Below are positions 1-7,760 of a stretch of 64,000 nt of DNA, one piece after another. The stretch's first letter is position 1, and every line of letters begins with the position of its first letter. The position numbers were made by a program, and so were the translations under genes. The stretch covers positions 110,470-174,469 of the forward strand of contig DIVG01000029.1 of the NCBI GenBank assembly GCA_002422425.1, given 5' to 3'. The stretch comes from Akkermansiaceae bacterium UBA6138. GTDB lineage: Bacteria > Verrucomicrobiota > Verrucomicrobiia > Verrucomicrobiales > DEV007. A model generated the notes under the pieces. That model searched no databases. It saw nothing but the letters and a program-made list of their open reading frames with translations, and had not been told where the DNA came from.

Positions 1-74
1 TTCAGTTCAGCCGCGTAGTCGATCTGCGACTTCGCATTCGTCGGGACTCGTTTGACAGTATATTCACGCGCCAT
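1..74 (-). CDS. N-terminus of a probable UvrD/PcrA-like helicase (partial)
   Basis: An ATG at 74 opens a minus-strand frame that runs off the left edge of the window; 24 codons are visible, starting MAREYTVKR and ending IDYAAELN. A short basic start followed by a YAAELN-type stretch resembles the segment just before the Q-motif of verrucomicrobial UvrD/PcrA superfamily 1 helicases. No helicase motif lies inside the window, so this assignment is tentative. It sits 65 bases downstream of the PhoH-like gene on the same strand and may share its transcript. Confidence 0.4.
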   Translation of the reverse strand, partial: MAREYTVKRVPTNAKSQIDYAAEL

Positions 75-139
75 CTTCGCCGGAGTTTAGTCCGCGAACA
101 CCGCTCTTGCGCAAATAAAACGCCGAACTCCCGTCCGAT

Positions 140-1705
140 TTACATTTTCCTCGCGGCAGCTTCCGCCAACTGACTGCGCTCGCCACGTTCCAGGGTGACG
201 TGCGAACTGCAGGACTCGTCGCGGAGACGGTCGCGAGTGTAAACAAGACCATTACTAAGTCTATCCACATAGGGGTTGTCGATTTGGGCAGGATCGCCCA
301 CAAGCACCAACTTGGACCCCTTCGCCATCCGTGTCACGATGGTTTTTGCCTCGAGGGGAGTTAATTGCTGAGCTTCGTCGAGAATAAAAAAGCGATTCGG
401 GATGGATCGTCCGCGGATGTAGCAGAGAGCTTCGACTTCAATGAGACCCGACTCCAGGAACGGATCGTAGCTCTTTTTTCCACCGGCGGTGGGAAAAGAA
501 TCGTTCCCCCCTTTGCGGGGTCGGGCCTGCTGTTTGCGCTTGGAGGGGCCGACTTGTTCGGGGGTGAGAATAAATTCGAGGGCGTCGTAAACGGGCTTGA
601 GCCAGGGATCGAGCTTTTCCTCAAGCGAACCGGGGAGGAAGCCGAGGGTATCACCCATGGGGATGACGGGACGGCTCACGGTGACTCCATTGTAGGCTCC
701 GTCGAAGGTCATGTGCAGGGCGGAGGCGACGGCGAGAAGGGTCTTCCCCGTGCCGGCCTGACCGTAGCAGGTCACGAGGCTGATCTCGGGATTGAGGAGG
801 GCGTCGAGAAAGCACTGCTGCCCGAGATTGAGCGGACGCAGCGGCACACCACGCTGGAGGCGGATCTGCTCGGGGATGACGAGTTTGTGAAAGGCTCCGT
901 CGGTGCCCATGCGGGCGGGCATGGTGCGCTTTTCACCGGCTTTGAGGAGAACGTATTCGTTCGGGCTGACCCGCCGCACATGGGCGGGCAGGTCGAGGGA
1001 GCCGGCGCTGGCGAAGCGCTGGAGATCGTTGGGCTTGAGATCGACGACCATCTGCGAGGCGCCGACCTGGGCGCTGTCGACTTTGTCGTTCTGGTAGTCT
1101 TCACAGGGGATTCCGATGGCGAGGGCTTTGAGCTGGAGATTGAGATCCTTCGTCACGAGAATGGTGGGTGCCGTGTTTTTCTCGGCGATCATCCGGGTAG
1201 AGATGAGGATGCGGTTGTCGTTGCTCTCCTGTCCTCGGAAGACGTCGAGAAGCTCCTCGACGACGGCGCTTTTTGCTCCGGCGGCAGCCCGGGCGGGGAC
1301 GAGACGAATGGAGCCGCCCTCGCGATTGGGAACCCCCGTGGTGGCTTCTGCGGGATACTTGGAAAAGAGCGCGGCGAGTTTGCGGTGGACGGTGCGGGCA
1401 CTGGCTCCGCGCTCGGACTGCTCGTTCTTGAACTTGTCGAGTTCGCAGAGGACCTCAAGGGGAATGCAGAGGTGATTGTCGCCGAACCGGCTGAGGCAAT
1501 TGGGGTCGTGCAGGAGAACGTTCGTATCAAGAACGAAGTTTTTCCCGAGAGGAGAGGGCGCCTTGAGTCCGCCTCCGTAAACGGTGCGCTTTTTGGCCTT
1601 GCCGGCCGTTTGGATCTCCGTTCCTCCGCCGGTTCCGAACATCTCGACCTGCACGGTCCCGTTCGCTTTTCCACCGGCACCCGTGTCGGATTGTAAGTCA
1701 GTCAT
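140..1705 (-). CDS. PIN domain-PhoH family ATPase (YlaK-like)
   Basis: A 521-residue protein with an N-terminal PIN nuclease-like domain and a C-terminal PhoH ATPase. The PIN domain begins near residue 56 with FVLDTNVLLHDP (Asp60), and acidic residues follow in the LEVLCELDKFK segment. The PhoH part has Walker A GQAGTGKT at about 315-322 and Walker B FILDEAQQLTP with Asp-Glu at about 443-444. Fused PIN-PhoH proteins are thought to act as RNA-directed ATPases or nucleases in stress or RNA turnover; the substrate here cannot be inferred. A basic insert (about residues 385-410, KRKQQARPRKGG) separates two core PhoH strands. The start at 1705 (MTDLQS) was chosen because the upstream in-frame extension is the shadow of the preceding gene, whose stop overlaps it by 8 bases, suggesting translational coupling. 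Confidence 0.93.
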   Translation of the reverse strand: MTDLQSDTGAGGKANGTVQVEMFGTGGGTEIQTAGKAKKRTVYGGGLKAPSPLGKNFVLDTNVLLHDPNCLSRFGDNHLCIPLEVLCELDKFKNEQSERGASARTVHRKLAALFSKYPAEATTGVPNREGGSIRLVPARAAAGAKSAVVEELLDVFRGQESNDNRILISTRMIAEKNTAPTILVTKDLNLQLKALAIGIPCEDYQNDKVDSAQVGASQMVVDLKPNDLQRFASAGSLDLPAHVRRVSPNEYVLLKAGEKRTMPARMGTDGAFHKLVIPEQIRLQRGVPLRPLNLGQQCFLDALLNPEISLVTCYGQAGTGKTLLAVASALHMTFDGAYNGVTVSRPVIPMGDTLGFLPGSLEEKLDPWLKPVYDALEFILTPEQVGPSKRKQQARPRKGGNDSFPTAGGKKSYDPFLESGLIEVEALCYIRGRSIPNRFFILDEAQQLTPLEAKTIVTRMAKGSKLVLVGDPAQIDNPYVDRLSNGLVYTRDRLRDESCSSHVTLERGERSQLAEAAARKM

Positions 1706-2276
1706 AGGATCTAAAAATCGATTCGCGAGAACCATGACAACCGAGAATAGCGAGATCCTGGCCATCTTGTTTAAGAAAGTCAAAGTAATATCGGAAATTA
1801 AAACTCGCGAGCATGACATCCCGTCCCGCCCCGACGCCATGACCGGTGAGGAGTTGTCCGATGAGTTTTTCCACCCCGGCCTCGGTGAGCGGCAGGGTAA
1901 AGTGAGGTGACTCGACATCGACGTCGTGAATGTTCCAGTAGCAAACCCGGTCTTCCCGGCGCGGGAATTGATCGCGTATCATGGGGCGATGCTCTGACTC
2001 GAGCATGGCGACGACGAGATTGGCCTTGGTCAGATCAGCAAAACTCAGTCGAGTGGGAACGCGCCGTGTGAAGCTGCGGGGGATGTCGTGTTCGCCGAGA
2101 CGTTCGCAGGCGCAGGGTGAGAGTGACATATCGGCGAGGTGGGGGAGGAATCCCCGTGAAGCCGCCCGCCAAAGGAGTCCGCTCTGCGGCGCGTGATAGT
2201 TGAACCAGGCCTCGGCATAACGGCGGCGGTAAAAATTACCGGTGCAGAGGAAGAGAACAGTTTGCCAGTCTTTCAC
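1698..2276 (-). CDS. low-molecular-weight protein tyrosine phosphatase-like protein
   Basis: A 192-residue protein opening with VLFLCTGNFYRRRYAEAWFN, which fits the C-x5-R phosphate-binding loop of LMW phosphatases and arsenate reductases (Cys11 to Arg17). The usual Ser after the loop Arg is replaced by Arg. Acidic residues in WNIHDVDVESPHF toward the C-terminus may supply the general acid. The family hydrolyses phosphotyrosine or reduces arsenate; the degenerate loop leaves activity uncertain. It is longer than the usual ~150 residues. The start codon is GTG at 2276. The 3' end overlaps the PhoH-like gene by 8 bases, so the two are probably co-transcribed. Confidence 0.75.
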   Translation of the reverse strand: MKDWQTVLFLCTGNFYRRRYAEAWFNYHAPQSGLLWRAASRGFLPHLADMSLSPCACERLGEHDIPRSFTRRVPTRLSFADLTKANLVVAMLESEHRPMIRDQFPRREDRVCYWNIHDVDVESPHFTLPLTEAGVEKLIGQLLTGHGVGAGRDVMLASFNFRYYFDFLKQDGQDLAILGCHGSRESIFRSYD

Positions 2277-2351
2277 GCGACCACTTGTCCCGTTTTCCCG
2301 TAACTAAAACCACTTCGGAAATGTGAAGGGTTCGACACGAAGGCTACGACA

Positions 2352-2741
2352 CTATGCCGGGGTGGCTTCGCCGAGGATCTCAGCGAGGACGCGGAAAAGA
2401 AGGTCAAGATTGACCGGCTTCGGCAGGACCATCTGGGAGCCGGACTGGGCGACGGCCCCCTCGGAGAGCTCCGTCGAATCAACGAGGGCGGTAAGCATGA
2501 GCACCGGGACTCGCGCCAGGACAGGGTCGCTTTGAAGAGCTGCCTGGACATCACCGCCGTCCATGCCCGGCATCACGACATCGAGGAGGATAATATCAGG
2601 GTTAAAACGGCGAGCTGCCGTCAGGGCTCTGGTCGGATCATTCTCAATACAGACCTCGTAGCCCCCTCCGTTCTCAAGGTTCATTCGCAATAGTTCCGTG
2701 AACCCCTTCTCGTCATCGACCAGTAAGATTTTCCGAGCCAT
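2352..2741 (-). CDS. single-domain response regulator (CheY-like receiver)
   Basis: A 129-residue protein that is essentially one REC domain: acidic pocket Asp9-Asp10, phospho-acceptor Asp54 in LLDVVMPGMDG, switch Thr84 in LMLTA, and Lys108 in LPKPV. There is no DNA-binding or enzymatic output domain, so it would signal by protein contact or act in a phosphorelay. The ATG at 2741 is preceded by a GAGAAGAGG ribosome-binding site, which rules out the longer in-frame extension. It lies 62 bases downstream of a PAS histidine kinase on the same strand, its probable partner. Confidence 0.92.
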   Translation of the reverse strand: MARKILLVDDEKGFTELLRMNLENGGGYEVCIENDPTRALTAARRFNPDIILLDVVMPGMDGGDVQAALQSDPVLARVPVLMLTALVDSTELSEGAVAQSGSQMVLPKPVNLDLLFRVLAEILGEATPA

Positions 2742-2803
2742 GCCTCTTCTCCGGTTAAAGTTTCCGATCTCTTCCCGAGAATGCCAGTGAGGTGGCGGGC
2801 ATG

Positions 2804-4087
2804 TCAATCTTTTTCGCCTGATTCAACCGGCGCCTGTTTCGCTGTGGTGCGGACTTTTCCGGTTTCGAGCCTGGTGGGAAGAGTGAGCCGGGCAATGGCC
2901 CCGCGTTCGCGGCTGCGGTTGCGAAGCGTAAGCTGCCCGCCGTGCAGTTCGACGATGCGGCGGGCCACGGAAAGACCGAGACCCGTTCCGAGCCCGGTGG
3001 CTTTCGTGGTAAAAAAAGGGTCAAAGAGACGCCCGGCGTCGCCCGGTGCGATGCCGCACCCGTTATCGATGATCTCAAGGACGACGACACGGTCTCCCGA
3101 ACGAAAGACATCCCGCGTGCGGGCTCCTTCATTCTTGATGACGTCATCAAGAGCCTCACTGCGAGCGCGGATTCTCACTTCGCGCACGCCCGAGTCGGCC
3201 ATGGCATGGACGGCGTTAATGATGAGATTGATGAGAACCTGCTCGAACTTCGACATGTCCAGAAAGACCATCGGCAGATCAGGATCAATCGTCACCTTGA
3301 CCGAAGTGTGTGAGCGCGTCAGCTCGTAGTTGATAAGAAGAAGAACCTCGTCGATGACCGTCCCCAGTTCGGTCGCCTCACGCGAAAGCGCCCGCTGCGA
3401 GGAAAAGTCAACGAGGCCCCGCACAATACGATCGGCCCGATCCACCGCCGTGCGCATTTGCTGCAGGATCGTCGCGATGTTGGGATCATCGGGAGTAATG
3501 CCTCGGGAAAGGTAATCGACGCCGAGAAGAAGCAGGGCGAGGGGATTTTTCACCTCATGCGCAACCCCGGCGGCGAGGCGGCCGATGGATTCGAGTTTCT
3601 CGGCCTGGATAAGCTGCATCTGAGTCTCCTGCAGCTCCTTATTAGTGGCAACAAGGTGACGGTTGAGCTGCTCAAGCTGCTCACGGGATTTCACCTGCTC
3701 GGTAATGTCCTCGCTGATGCCGACGACAAGAAGTCGACCGGTCTCTTTATCATGAACGGGAATTTTGACCGTGCGGAGATGGACCTCGCGACCGTTTTTG
3801 GTCTCGATGATCTCTTCGGGAACCTTCATCAGCATGCCCCTTTTGATGACGGCTTTGTCGACACTGCGGAAATAATCAGCCGACTCCTGTGAGAAGAGAT
3901 CGTAATCGTTGCGTCCGAGGGCCCTCGCGGCACCCAGAGTGGTGACTTCCTCCTGCTTCTTGTTCCACAGGACAAAGCGAAAACCATCGGTGGCGTCTTT
4001 CGCGAAGACGGCGACAGGCAGATTATCGAGGACCGATTCGACGATGCTGTGCTCTTCCATGTCCTGTTCCCGGAACATGGATAACAT
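2804..4087 (-). CDS. PAS domain sensor histidine kinase
   Basis: A 427-residue soluble kinase. Residues about 12-130 form a PAS domain (SVLDNLPVAVFAKD through LLVVGISEDITEQ), followed by a coiled coil and a HisKA dimerisation domain with His177 in AAGVAHEVKNPL. The HATPase_c domain has its N box around Asn291 (LINLIINAVHAM), G1 box DNGCGIAP at 341, the F box and the GLGTGLGLS G2 box. No membrane segment or signal peptide is visible, so it should sense a cytoplasmic cue through PAS. An AGGAG lies immediately upstream of ATG 4087, closer than usual; the in-frame ATG at 4078 would have a more distant spacing. It precedes the stand-alone receiver at 2352-2741 and probably phosphorylates it. Confidence 0.93.
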   Translation of the reverse strand: MLSMFREQDMEEHSIVESVLDNLPVAVFAKDATDGFRFVLWNKKQEEVTTLGAARALGRNDYDLFSQESADYFRSVDKAVIKRGMLMKVPEEIIETKNGREVHLRTVKIPVHDKETGRLLVVGISEDITEQVKSREQLEQLNRHLVATNKELQETQMQLIQAEKLESIGRLAAGVAHEVKNPLALLLLGVDYLSRGITPDDPNIATILQQMRTAVDRADRIVRGLVDFSSQRALSREATELGTVIDEVLLLINYELTRSHTSVKVTIDPDLPMVFLDMSKFEQVLINLIINAVHAMADSGVREVRIRARSEALDDVIKNEGARTRDVFRSGDRVVVLEIIDNGCGIAPGDAGRLFDPFFTTKATGLGTGLGLSVARRIVELHGGQLTLRNRSRERGAIARLTLPTRLETGKVRTTAKQAPVESGEKD

Positions 4088-4166
4088 ATCTCCTCGAAGG
4101 AGAGAAGAAAAACCGGCCCGAAGAGGGACTCACGACTGCAACCGCCGGGGGCGGAGAGGAATCCGC

Positions 4167-4355
4167 CTAACGAAACTCCCGGTATTGGCTGCGCATCCGC
4201 TCTGTCGCCTCAATTGGGGAAACCGGAGTCGGGGCCGAGTAGCCGTCAGCGGTAACATCCGCGCCTGAACCTGAGGGGGTGCAACCGGCGAAGAGAAGCG
4301 GAAGGCTCGCGAAGAAGGCGAGTGAGGCAAGTAAAGTGATCGGTGAAGTTCTCAT
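4167..4355 (-). CDS. small predicted lipoprotein
   Basis: A 62-residue protein with a classical type II signal peptide: MRTSPIT, a hydrophobic stretch, then the lipobox LFAGC with the lipidated Cys at 25. The mature part is only about 38 residues, rich in Ser, Thr, Pro and charged residues, with no recognisable domain. It sits alone between the ferredoxin unit and the kinase gene, with no strong ribosome-binding site. Function unknown; the clean lipobox is the main reason to call it a gene. Confidence 0.7.
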   Translation of the reverse strand: MRTSPITLLASLAFFASLPLLFAGCTPSGSGADVTADGYSAPTPVSPIEATERMRSQYREFR

Positions 4356-4435
4356 TTAAGAAGTGTGATGTGAAGCGCTCCCGGAATCAATCGAAAAGGC
4401 AGGTCGTCATTCCGCTGCTTCAGTCCCCCCGGGAA

Positions 4436-5311
4436 TTACCCCTGTCGCTCACGCAGTGAGGCAAGTTCCTTCGCCTTTCGCTGAATTTCCTCGGGGGAGG
4501 GGAGCGAACCAAGGTCCAGTTCAGCGAGGACTTCGGCGGGGATGATGCCGGACTGCTGCAGCTTGGTCAGGCAACGCTTGCGTTCGTCGAGGGCTTTGTC
4601 GGGGCTGCGCTCTTTGGAAAAGCGGGATTTGGCCTTGTCACTCCGGGTCCGCAGACTTGAGTAAATATCCCCTCCAAGAAGTGAGGTAATGTCTACCTTC
4701 ATGCTCTCACGGGCGACATCCTCCTGCTTCACCTCTTCGCCGTTGATCGGACCCGAACTGTATTTCGGGAACATGATCGCGACCTCGGGACAGACCCGGG
4801 AGCAGGCCGGGCAGTTCGTCTTGCAGTTGTCGTTGTTCTGAACCTGAATGCGCTTATCTTCATCAACGCCGTAAACGTCGAAGAGGCAAAAACTAAGGCA
4901 CTGCATGCAGTTGGTGCAGCGGTCGTAGTCGATCACGGGGAACCAGGGCTTCCATGAGCCCGGCACCCCGGGCTGATTCAAGCCGACACTGAGTTCGTCG
5001 CGCACGGTTGAAACGAGGGCGACGATCTCATCGGGAGAGAGCCCGGATGTATCCCGAGTCGCGATTTTAATCGCCCCGCTGCCGTCGACAACTTCGGGAG
5101 TTCCTTTAGGAAAACGCCCCAGAACGACAACCGGAACCCGGGCAGACCGGCTCATGCGCGAGTCAGGGGCGGCGGTTTCTGTGACCCGCATGACGGAGTA
5201 TCCCCGGTCGAGCAGCGCCAGAGTGACGGCGAGGCGTGAGTCGGCTGGCCACTTTTCAGCTCCGTTTCCCTCGTAGACGATGACTTGAACGGGACGGGTG
5301 TCGTTTTTCAT
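4436..5311 (-). CDS. 4Fe-4S dicluster ferredoxin-like protein
   Basis: A 291-residue protein with a central ferredoxin domain carrying two cysteine sets: Cys132-x2-Cys135-x2-Cys138-x3-Cys142, and Cys163-x3-Cys167-x2-Cys170-x3-Cys174-Pro. Together they could bind two 4Fe-4S clusters. The N-terminal ~120 residues have no cysteines and resemble a small alpha/beta domain; the C-terminal ~110 residues are highly charged and probably helical. No signal peptide, so it should be a cytoplasmic electron carrier or an adaptor for a redox enzyme. Its ATG overlaps the stop of the upstream cysteine-containing gene by 4 bases, so the two form a coupled pair. Confidence 0.85.
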   Translation of the reverse strand: MKNDTRPVQVIVYEGNGAEKWPADSRLAVTLALLDRGYSVMRVTETAAPDSRMSRSARVPVVVLGRFPKGTPEVVDGSGAIKIATRDTSGLSPDEIVALVSTVRDELSVGLNQPGVPGSWKPWFPVIDYDRCTNCMQCLSFCLFDVYGVDEDKRIQVQNNDNCKTNCPACSRVCPEVAIMFPKYSSGPINGEEVKQEDVARESMKVDITSLLGGDIYSSLRTRSDKAKSRFSKERSPDKALDERKRCLTKLQQSGIIPAEVLAELDLGSLPSPEEIQRKAKELASLRERQG

Positions 5312-5649
5312 TTTTCCTCGAAAAGACGCTGCGAGATTTCTTCGGCGCTGAGTTCGCGCATGTTGAGTACTTCGATGCGGTCCCCTTCAGGGAAGGGCGC
5401 ACCGGCATGGTGAAAAAGCCACTTCACGGCACGTGGATAGCAGGCCACGATCCGGAGAGGGGCTTCACCGGAGATCATCTCGCCGAGGGCCTCGTCCTTG
5501 CGGGCGGCCATCTCGCAGAGGTCGGAGACGCATTCAAAGTTTGCCCCCGATTCACAAAGCCCGGCGAGGACCGCGTCTTTCGCGGAGACGGGGACGGCCT
5601 GGGCGAAGGCACAGCGACAATACAGAATCCTGGGAGGGGTTTCGCTCAA
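5308..5649 (-). CDS. small cysteine-containing protein coupled to a ferredoxin
   Basis: A 113-residue protein with cysteines in YCRCAF near the N-terminus, in LCESG, FECVSDLCEMAA and in RIVACYPRAVKWLF. The spread of cysteines and the ACYPR stretch recall the iron-sulfur segments of MvhD/HdrA-type electron-transfer proteins, but similarity is only by pattern and I do not recognise the family. The start is TTG at 5649. The last 4 bases overlap the start of the ferredoxin gene, which argues for a joint redox role. Confidence 0.65.
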   Translation of the reverse strand: MSETPPRILYCRCAFAQAVPVSAKDAVLAGLCESGANFECVSDLCEMAARKDEALGEMISGEAPLRIVACYPRAVKWLFHHAGAPFPEGDRIEVLNMRELSAEEISQRLFEEK

Positions 5650-5807
5650 AAATAGAAGAGGTGAAGGTTATAGAACGCTTACCTATGATTCGATTCTTTC
5701 GGCCGGTATTCAAATGCAATTTCGGAGCGACTTGTCCGCGATGGCGCGGGATTTATGCCGGGAAATTTGGTTTCCAAGCGCTCCATATTCGTTACAATGG
5801 CATCGAC

Positions 5808-7757
5808 GTGGCCCTACTGACTCCAGACTTTCGAACTTTCCGCGCTTTTTTGGTCCTTACCCTGGCCCTTCCAAGCGCTCCGGTCGCCTACGGGCAGGTT
5901 TCAGCGGCTGCGCCTCCGACTGGCCCTGACATCAGGCCGGTCGAACTCTCCGAGATACCTGACCGTTTTTTCCCGGTGCAGGACAGTTCCGGTTTTTTCT
6001 GGCAGGCTTTTGGTAACGGCGCGCTTGTTTCAGGCGATACTCCCTACTTACAGTCCGGCCTCAACCTTATCGTTGACGGCAGTCCGTTTACCCCCGTAAA
6101 AGCCCTCATCCGCGAGCCGGGGACAGGCCGGGAAAAAATCGATCTGCGCCTTGAGGAAAATCGCCCTGATCTCATCATTTCAAGGGATCTCTGGTTCGAT
6201 ACGCGCCGCTCAGCCGTGCGTGTCTTTGATACTCTGACAAACAACACCAAGACGGCGAAAGTCTTCTCTGTCTCGCTACGCACCACGTACCCTTTCGCCT
6301 GGCAGAGCCTTCACGGAACCGGGGGAGGATTACTCTCCCATGATCCGATGCTGCAACTCGGGGCTCGCGACTACAGCCTCTGCGTGCATTTCAGCCCCAG
6401 CGATGGGCGGCATGATACCCTGTTTGTGATGAGCTCGGAAAAGGGCGGGCAGATGGCGGAGTTGAAAGCCTCGGCCAATGCGCGGGAACTCACCTTTATC
6501 TACCCCCTTGAGATTCCGGCCGGCGAGTCCCGAAGCCTGCTCCACTGGATCATGCAGCGTAACCTGCCTGACGTAACCCGGGACCTCGCCGCGCTCTCCC
6601 CCTTCATCCAGAGAGATCGGCTCATTGTGCCCGAAATCGATCCTGCGAACTATGCGCAGGTAGTCAACTTTGCCGCGACTGCTTTTCAGATCGAGGCGAC
6701 TGCCCCGGCCCAAATCAAAGCGCTCGTTGCCCTTAACCGCCTCACTGATCGGATTGGCTTCCACCGACGGTCCGAGGACATTAGGTGGATCAGTCCGACC
6801 AATCAAATTTCGGGCACGGTCAGACGCGAAGGGGTCCTGACAATAAACACGTCTTACTTCGGCGAAGCGGAGGTGAAGGTAGCCGAGATCGCGGCGATTC
6901 GCGGGGCTGCCGGTAGCGGGCGGAAACCTCTCGTTTTTCTGCGCGACGGTCGCGTTCTCACCGGTCCTGTCAGCGGGGGGGCTCTTGAATGGAGCATCGG
7001 GAGTCAGCCTCCGGGAACGCCCTCTGCCGCTATGGAGACGCTAGATGTAGCGGCTCTCAATCTGATGCTGTTCTCGACGGCGGCTAATGACGGAGCAGCC
7101 CCCGCAAACACGACCCATTTCGTTCAGTTAATCGACGGGACCGTCCTTCCGATAAACGCGGGGTCCAGCCTCTCGATGGACTTGGTGACCCCCTGGGGAG
7201 CGGAGCAATGGCTCTGGTCCGATCTTGTCGAGGCGAACCGGGTTATCCCGCCCGGCCCGGGGCTCCGCGTCCTTCACCGGGACGGATCGGAGATCTCGGC
7301 ACTGCTCGCCGGTGCCGCCTGGTCACTTCCGACAGCGGCGGGACCTCTTGTCAACGTGCCCGTCACCGCGCTTGACAGCCTCTGGATGGCAGGAGGCACG
7401 ACGGGGGCCGGGGCTGCCGCAGGAAATTCGTGGCTTGATTTTGCGGAAGTGCCGACAGGCCAGGGGCCAGCGACGGGTTTTCTTCTGGAAGGTAATCAGC
7501 TGGTCAAGGCGGACTTCGCCAGTGAAAAGATTTCGCTTCGTCAAGGAGAGCAGGAATGGCAGATCGAGACCTCGCGTATTGTGGAGCTCCGCCGCCCCCC
7601 CGAACCTGAGGCAAGCGGCTTTATCGAAGTCGAGCTGGCATCTGGCGAAAAACTCACCGGCAGACTGTCCGGATCCTTTCTCAACATCGCAAGGAACGGT
7701 GCCGCATTCGAGATCCCGGTCAGCTGGGTCCTGGGCTATCGTCGTGGCAACACCTGA
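5808..7757 (+). CDS. secreted repeat-module protein A of the MoxR/vWA cluster
   Basis: About 649 residues from a GTG at 5808 that gives a good signal peptide (FRAFLVLTLALPSAPVAYGQ); an in-frame ATG at 5685 would add 41 residues and bury it. Neither has a good ribosome-binding site. The N-terminal ~300 residues are beta-rich and of unknown family. The C-terminal half is several modules of the form 'LxDGxxLxG...L.i....G...i....i..i', such as VFLRDGRVLTG and GEKLTGRLSGSFLNI. It is paralogous to the next gene: VAEIAAIRG with FLRDGRVLTG aligns with VAAISGEG with FLKDGQVFAG, and LVTPWGAE aligns with LATSWGAL. Probable periplasmic or surface protein; role unknown. First gene of the 5.8-22.6 kb cluster. 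Confidence 0.82.
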   Translation: MALLTPDFRTFRAFLVLTLALPSAPVAYGQVSAAAPPTGPDIRPVELSEIPDRFFPVQDSSGFFWQAFGNGALVSGDTPYLQSGLNLIVDGSPFTPVKALIREPGTGREKIDLRLEENRPDLIISRDLWFDTRRSAVRVFDTLTNNTKTAKVFSVSLRTTYPFAWQSLHGTGGGLLSHDPMLQLGARDYSLCVHFSPSDGRHDTLFVMSSEKGGQMAELKASANARELTFIYPLEIPAGESRSLLHWIMQRNLPDVTRDLAALSPFIQRDRLIVPEIDPANYAQVVNFAATAFQIEATAPAQIKALVALNRLTDRIGFHRRSEDIRWISPTNQISGTVRREGVLTINTSYFGEAEVKVAEIAAIRGAAGSGRKPLVFLRDGRVLTGPVSGGALEWSIGSQPPGTPSAAMETLDVAALNLMLFSTAANDGAAPANTTHFVQLIDGTVLPINAGSSLSMDLVTPWGAEQWLWSDLVEANRVIPPGPGLRVLHRDGSEISALLAGAAWSLPTAAGPLVNVPVTALDSLWMAGGTTGAGAAAGNSWLDFAEVPTGQGPATGFLLEGNQLVKADFASEKISLRQGEQEWQIETSRIVELRRPPEPEASGFIEVELASGEKLTGRLSGSFLNIARNGAAFEIPVSWVLGYRRGNT

Positions 7758-7760
7758 CGC

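Noticed and set aside
365..1696. 443-codon open frame on the plus strand opposite the PhoH-like gene
   Set aside because: Antisense to a gene with intact PIN and PhoH motifs; the translation has no domain and its composition is that of a mirrored GC-rich gene.
2273..2554. Minus-strand 93-codon frame overlapping the response regulator end
   Set aside because: It lies in the shifted frame of the receiver domain gene and has no start signal or similarity.
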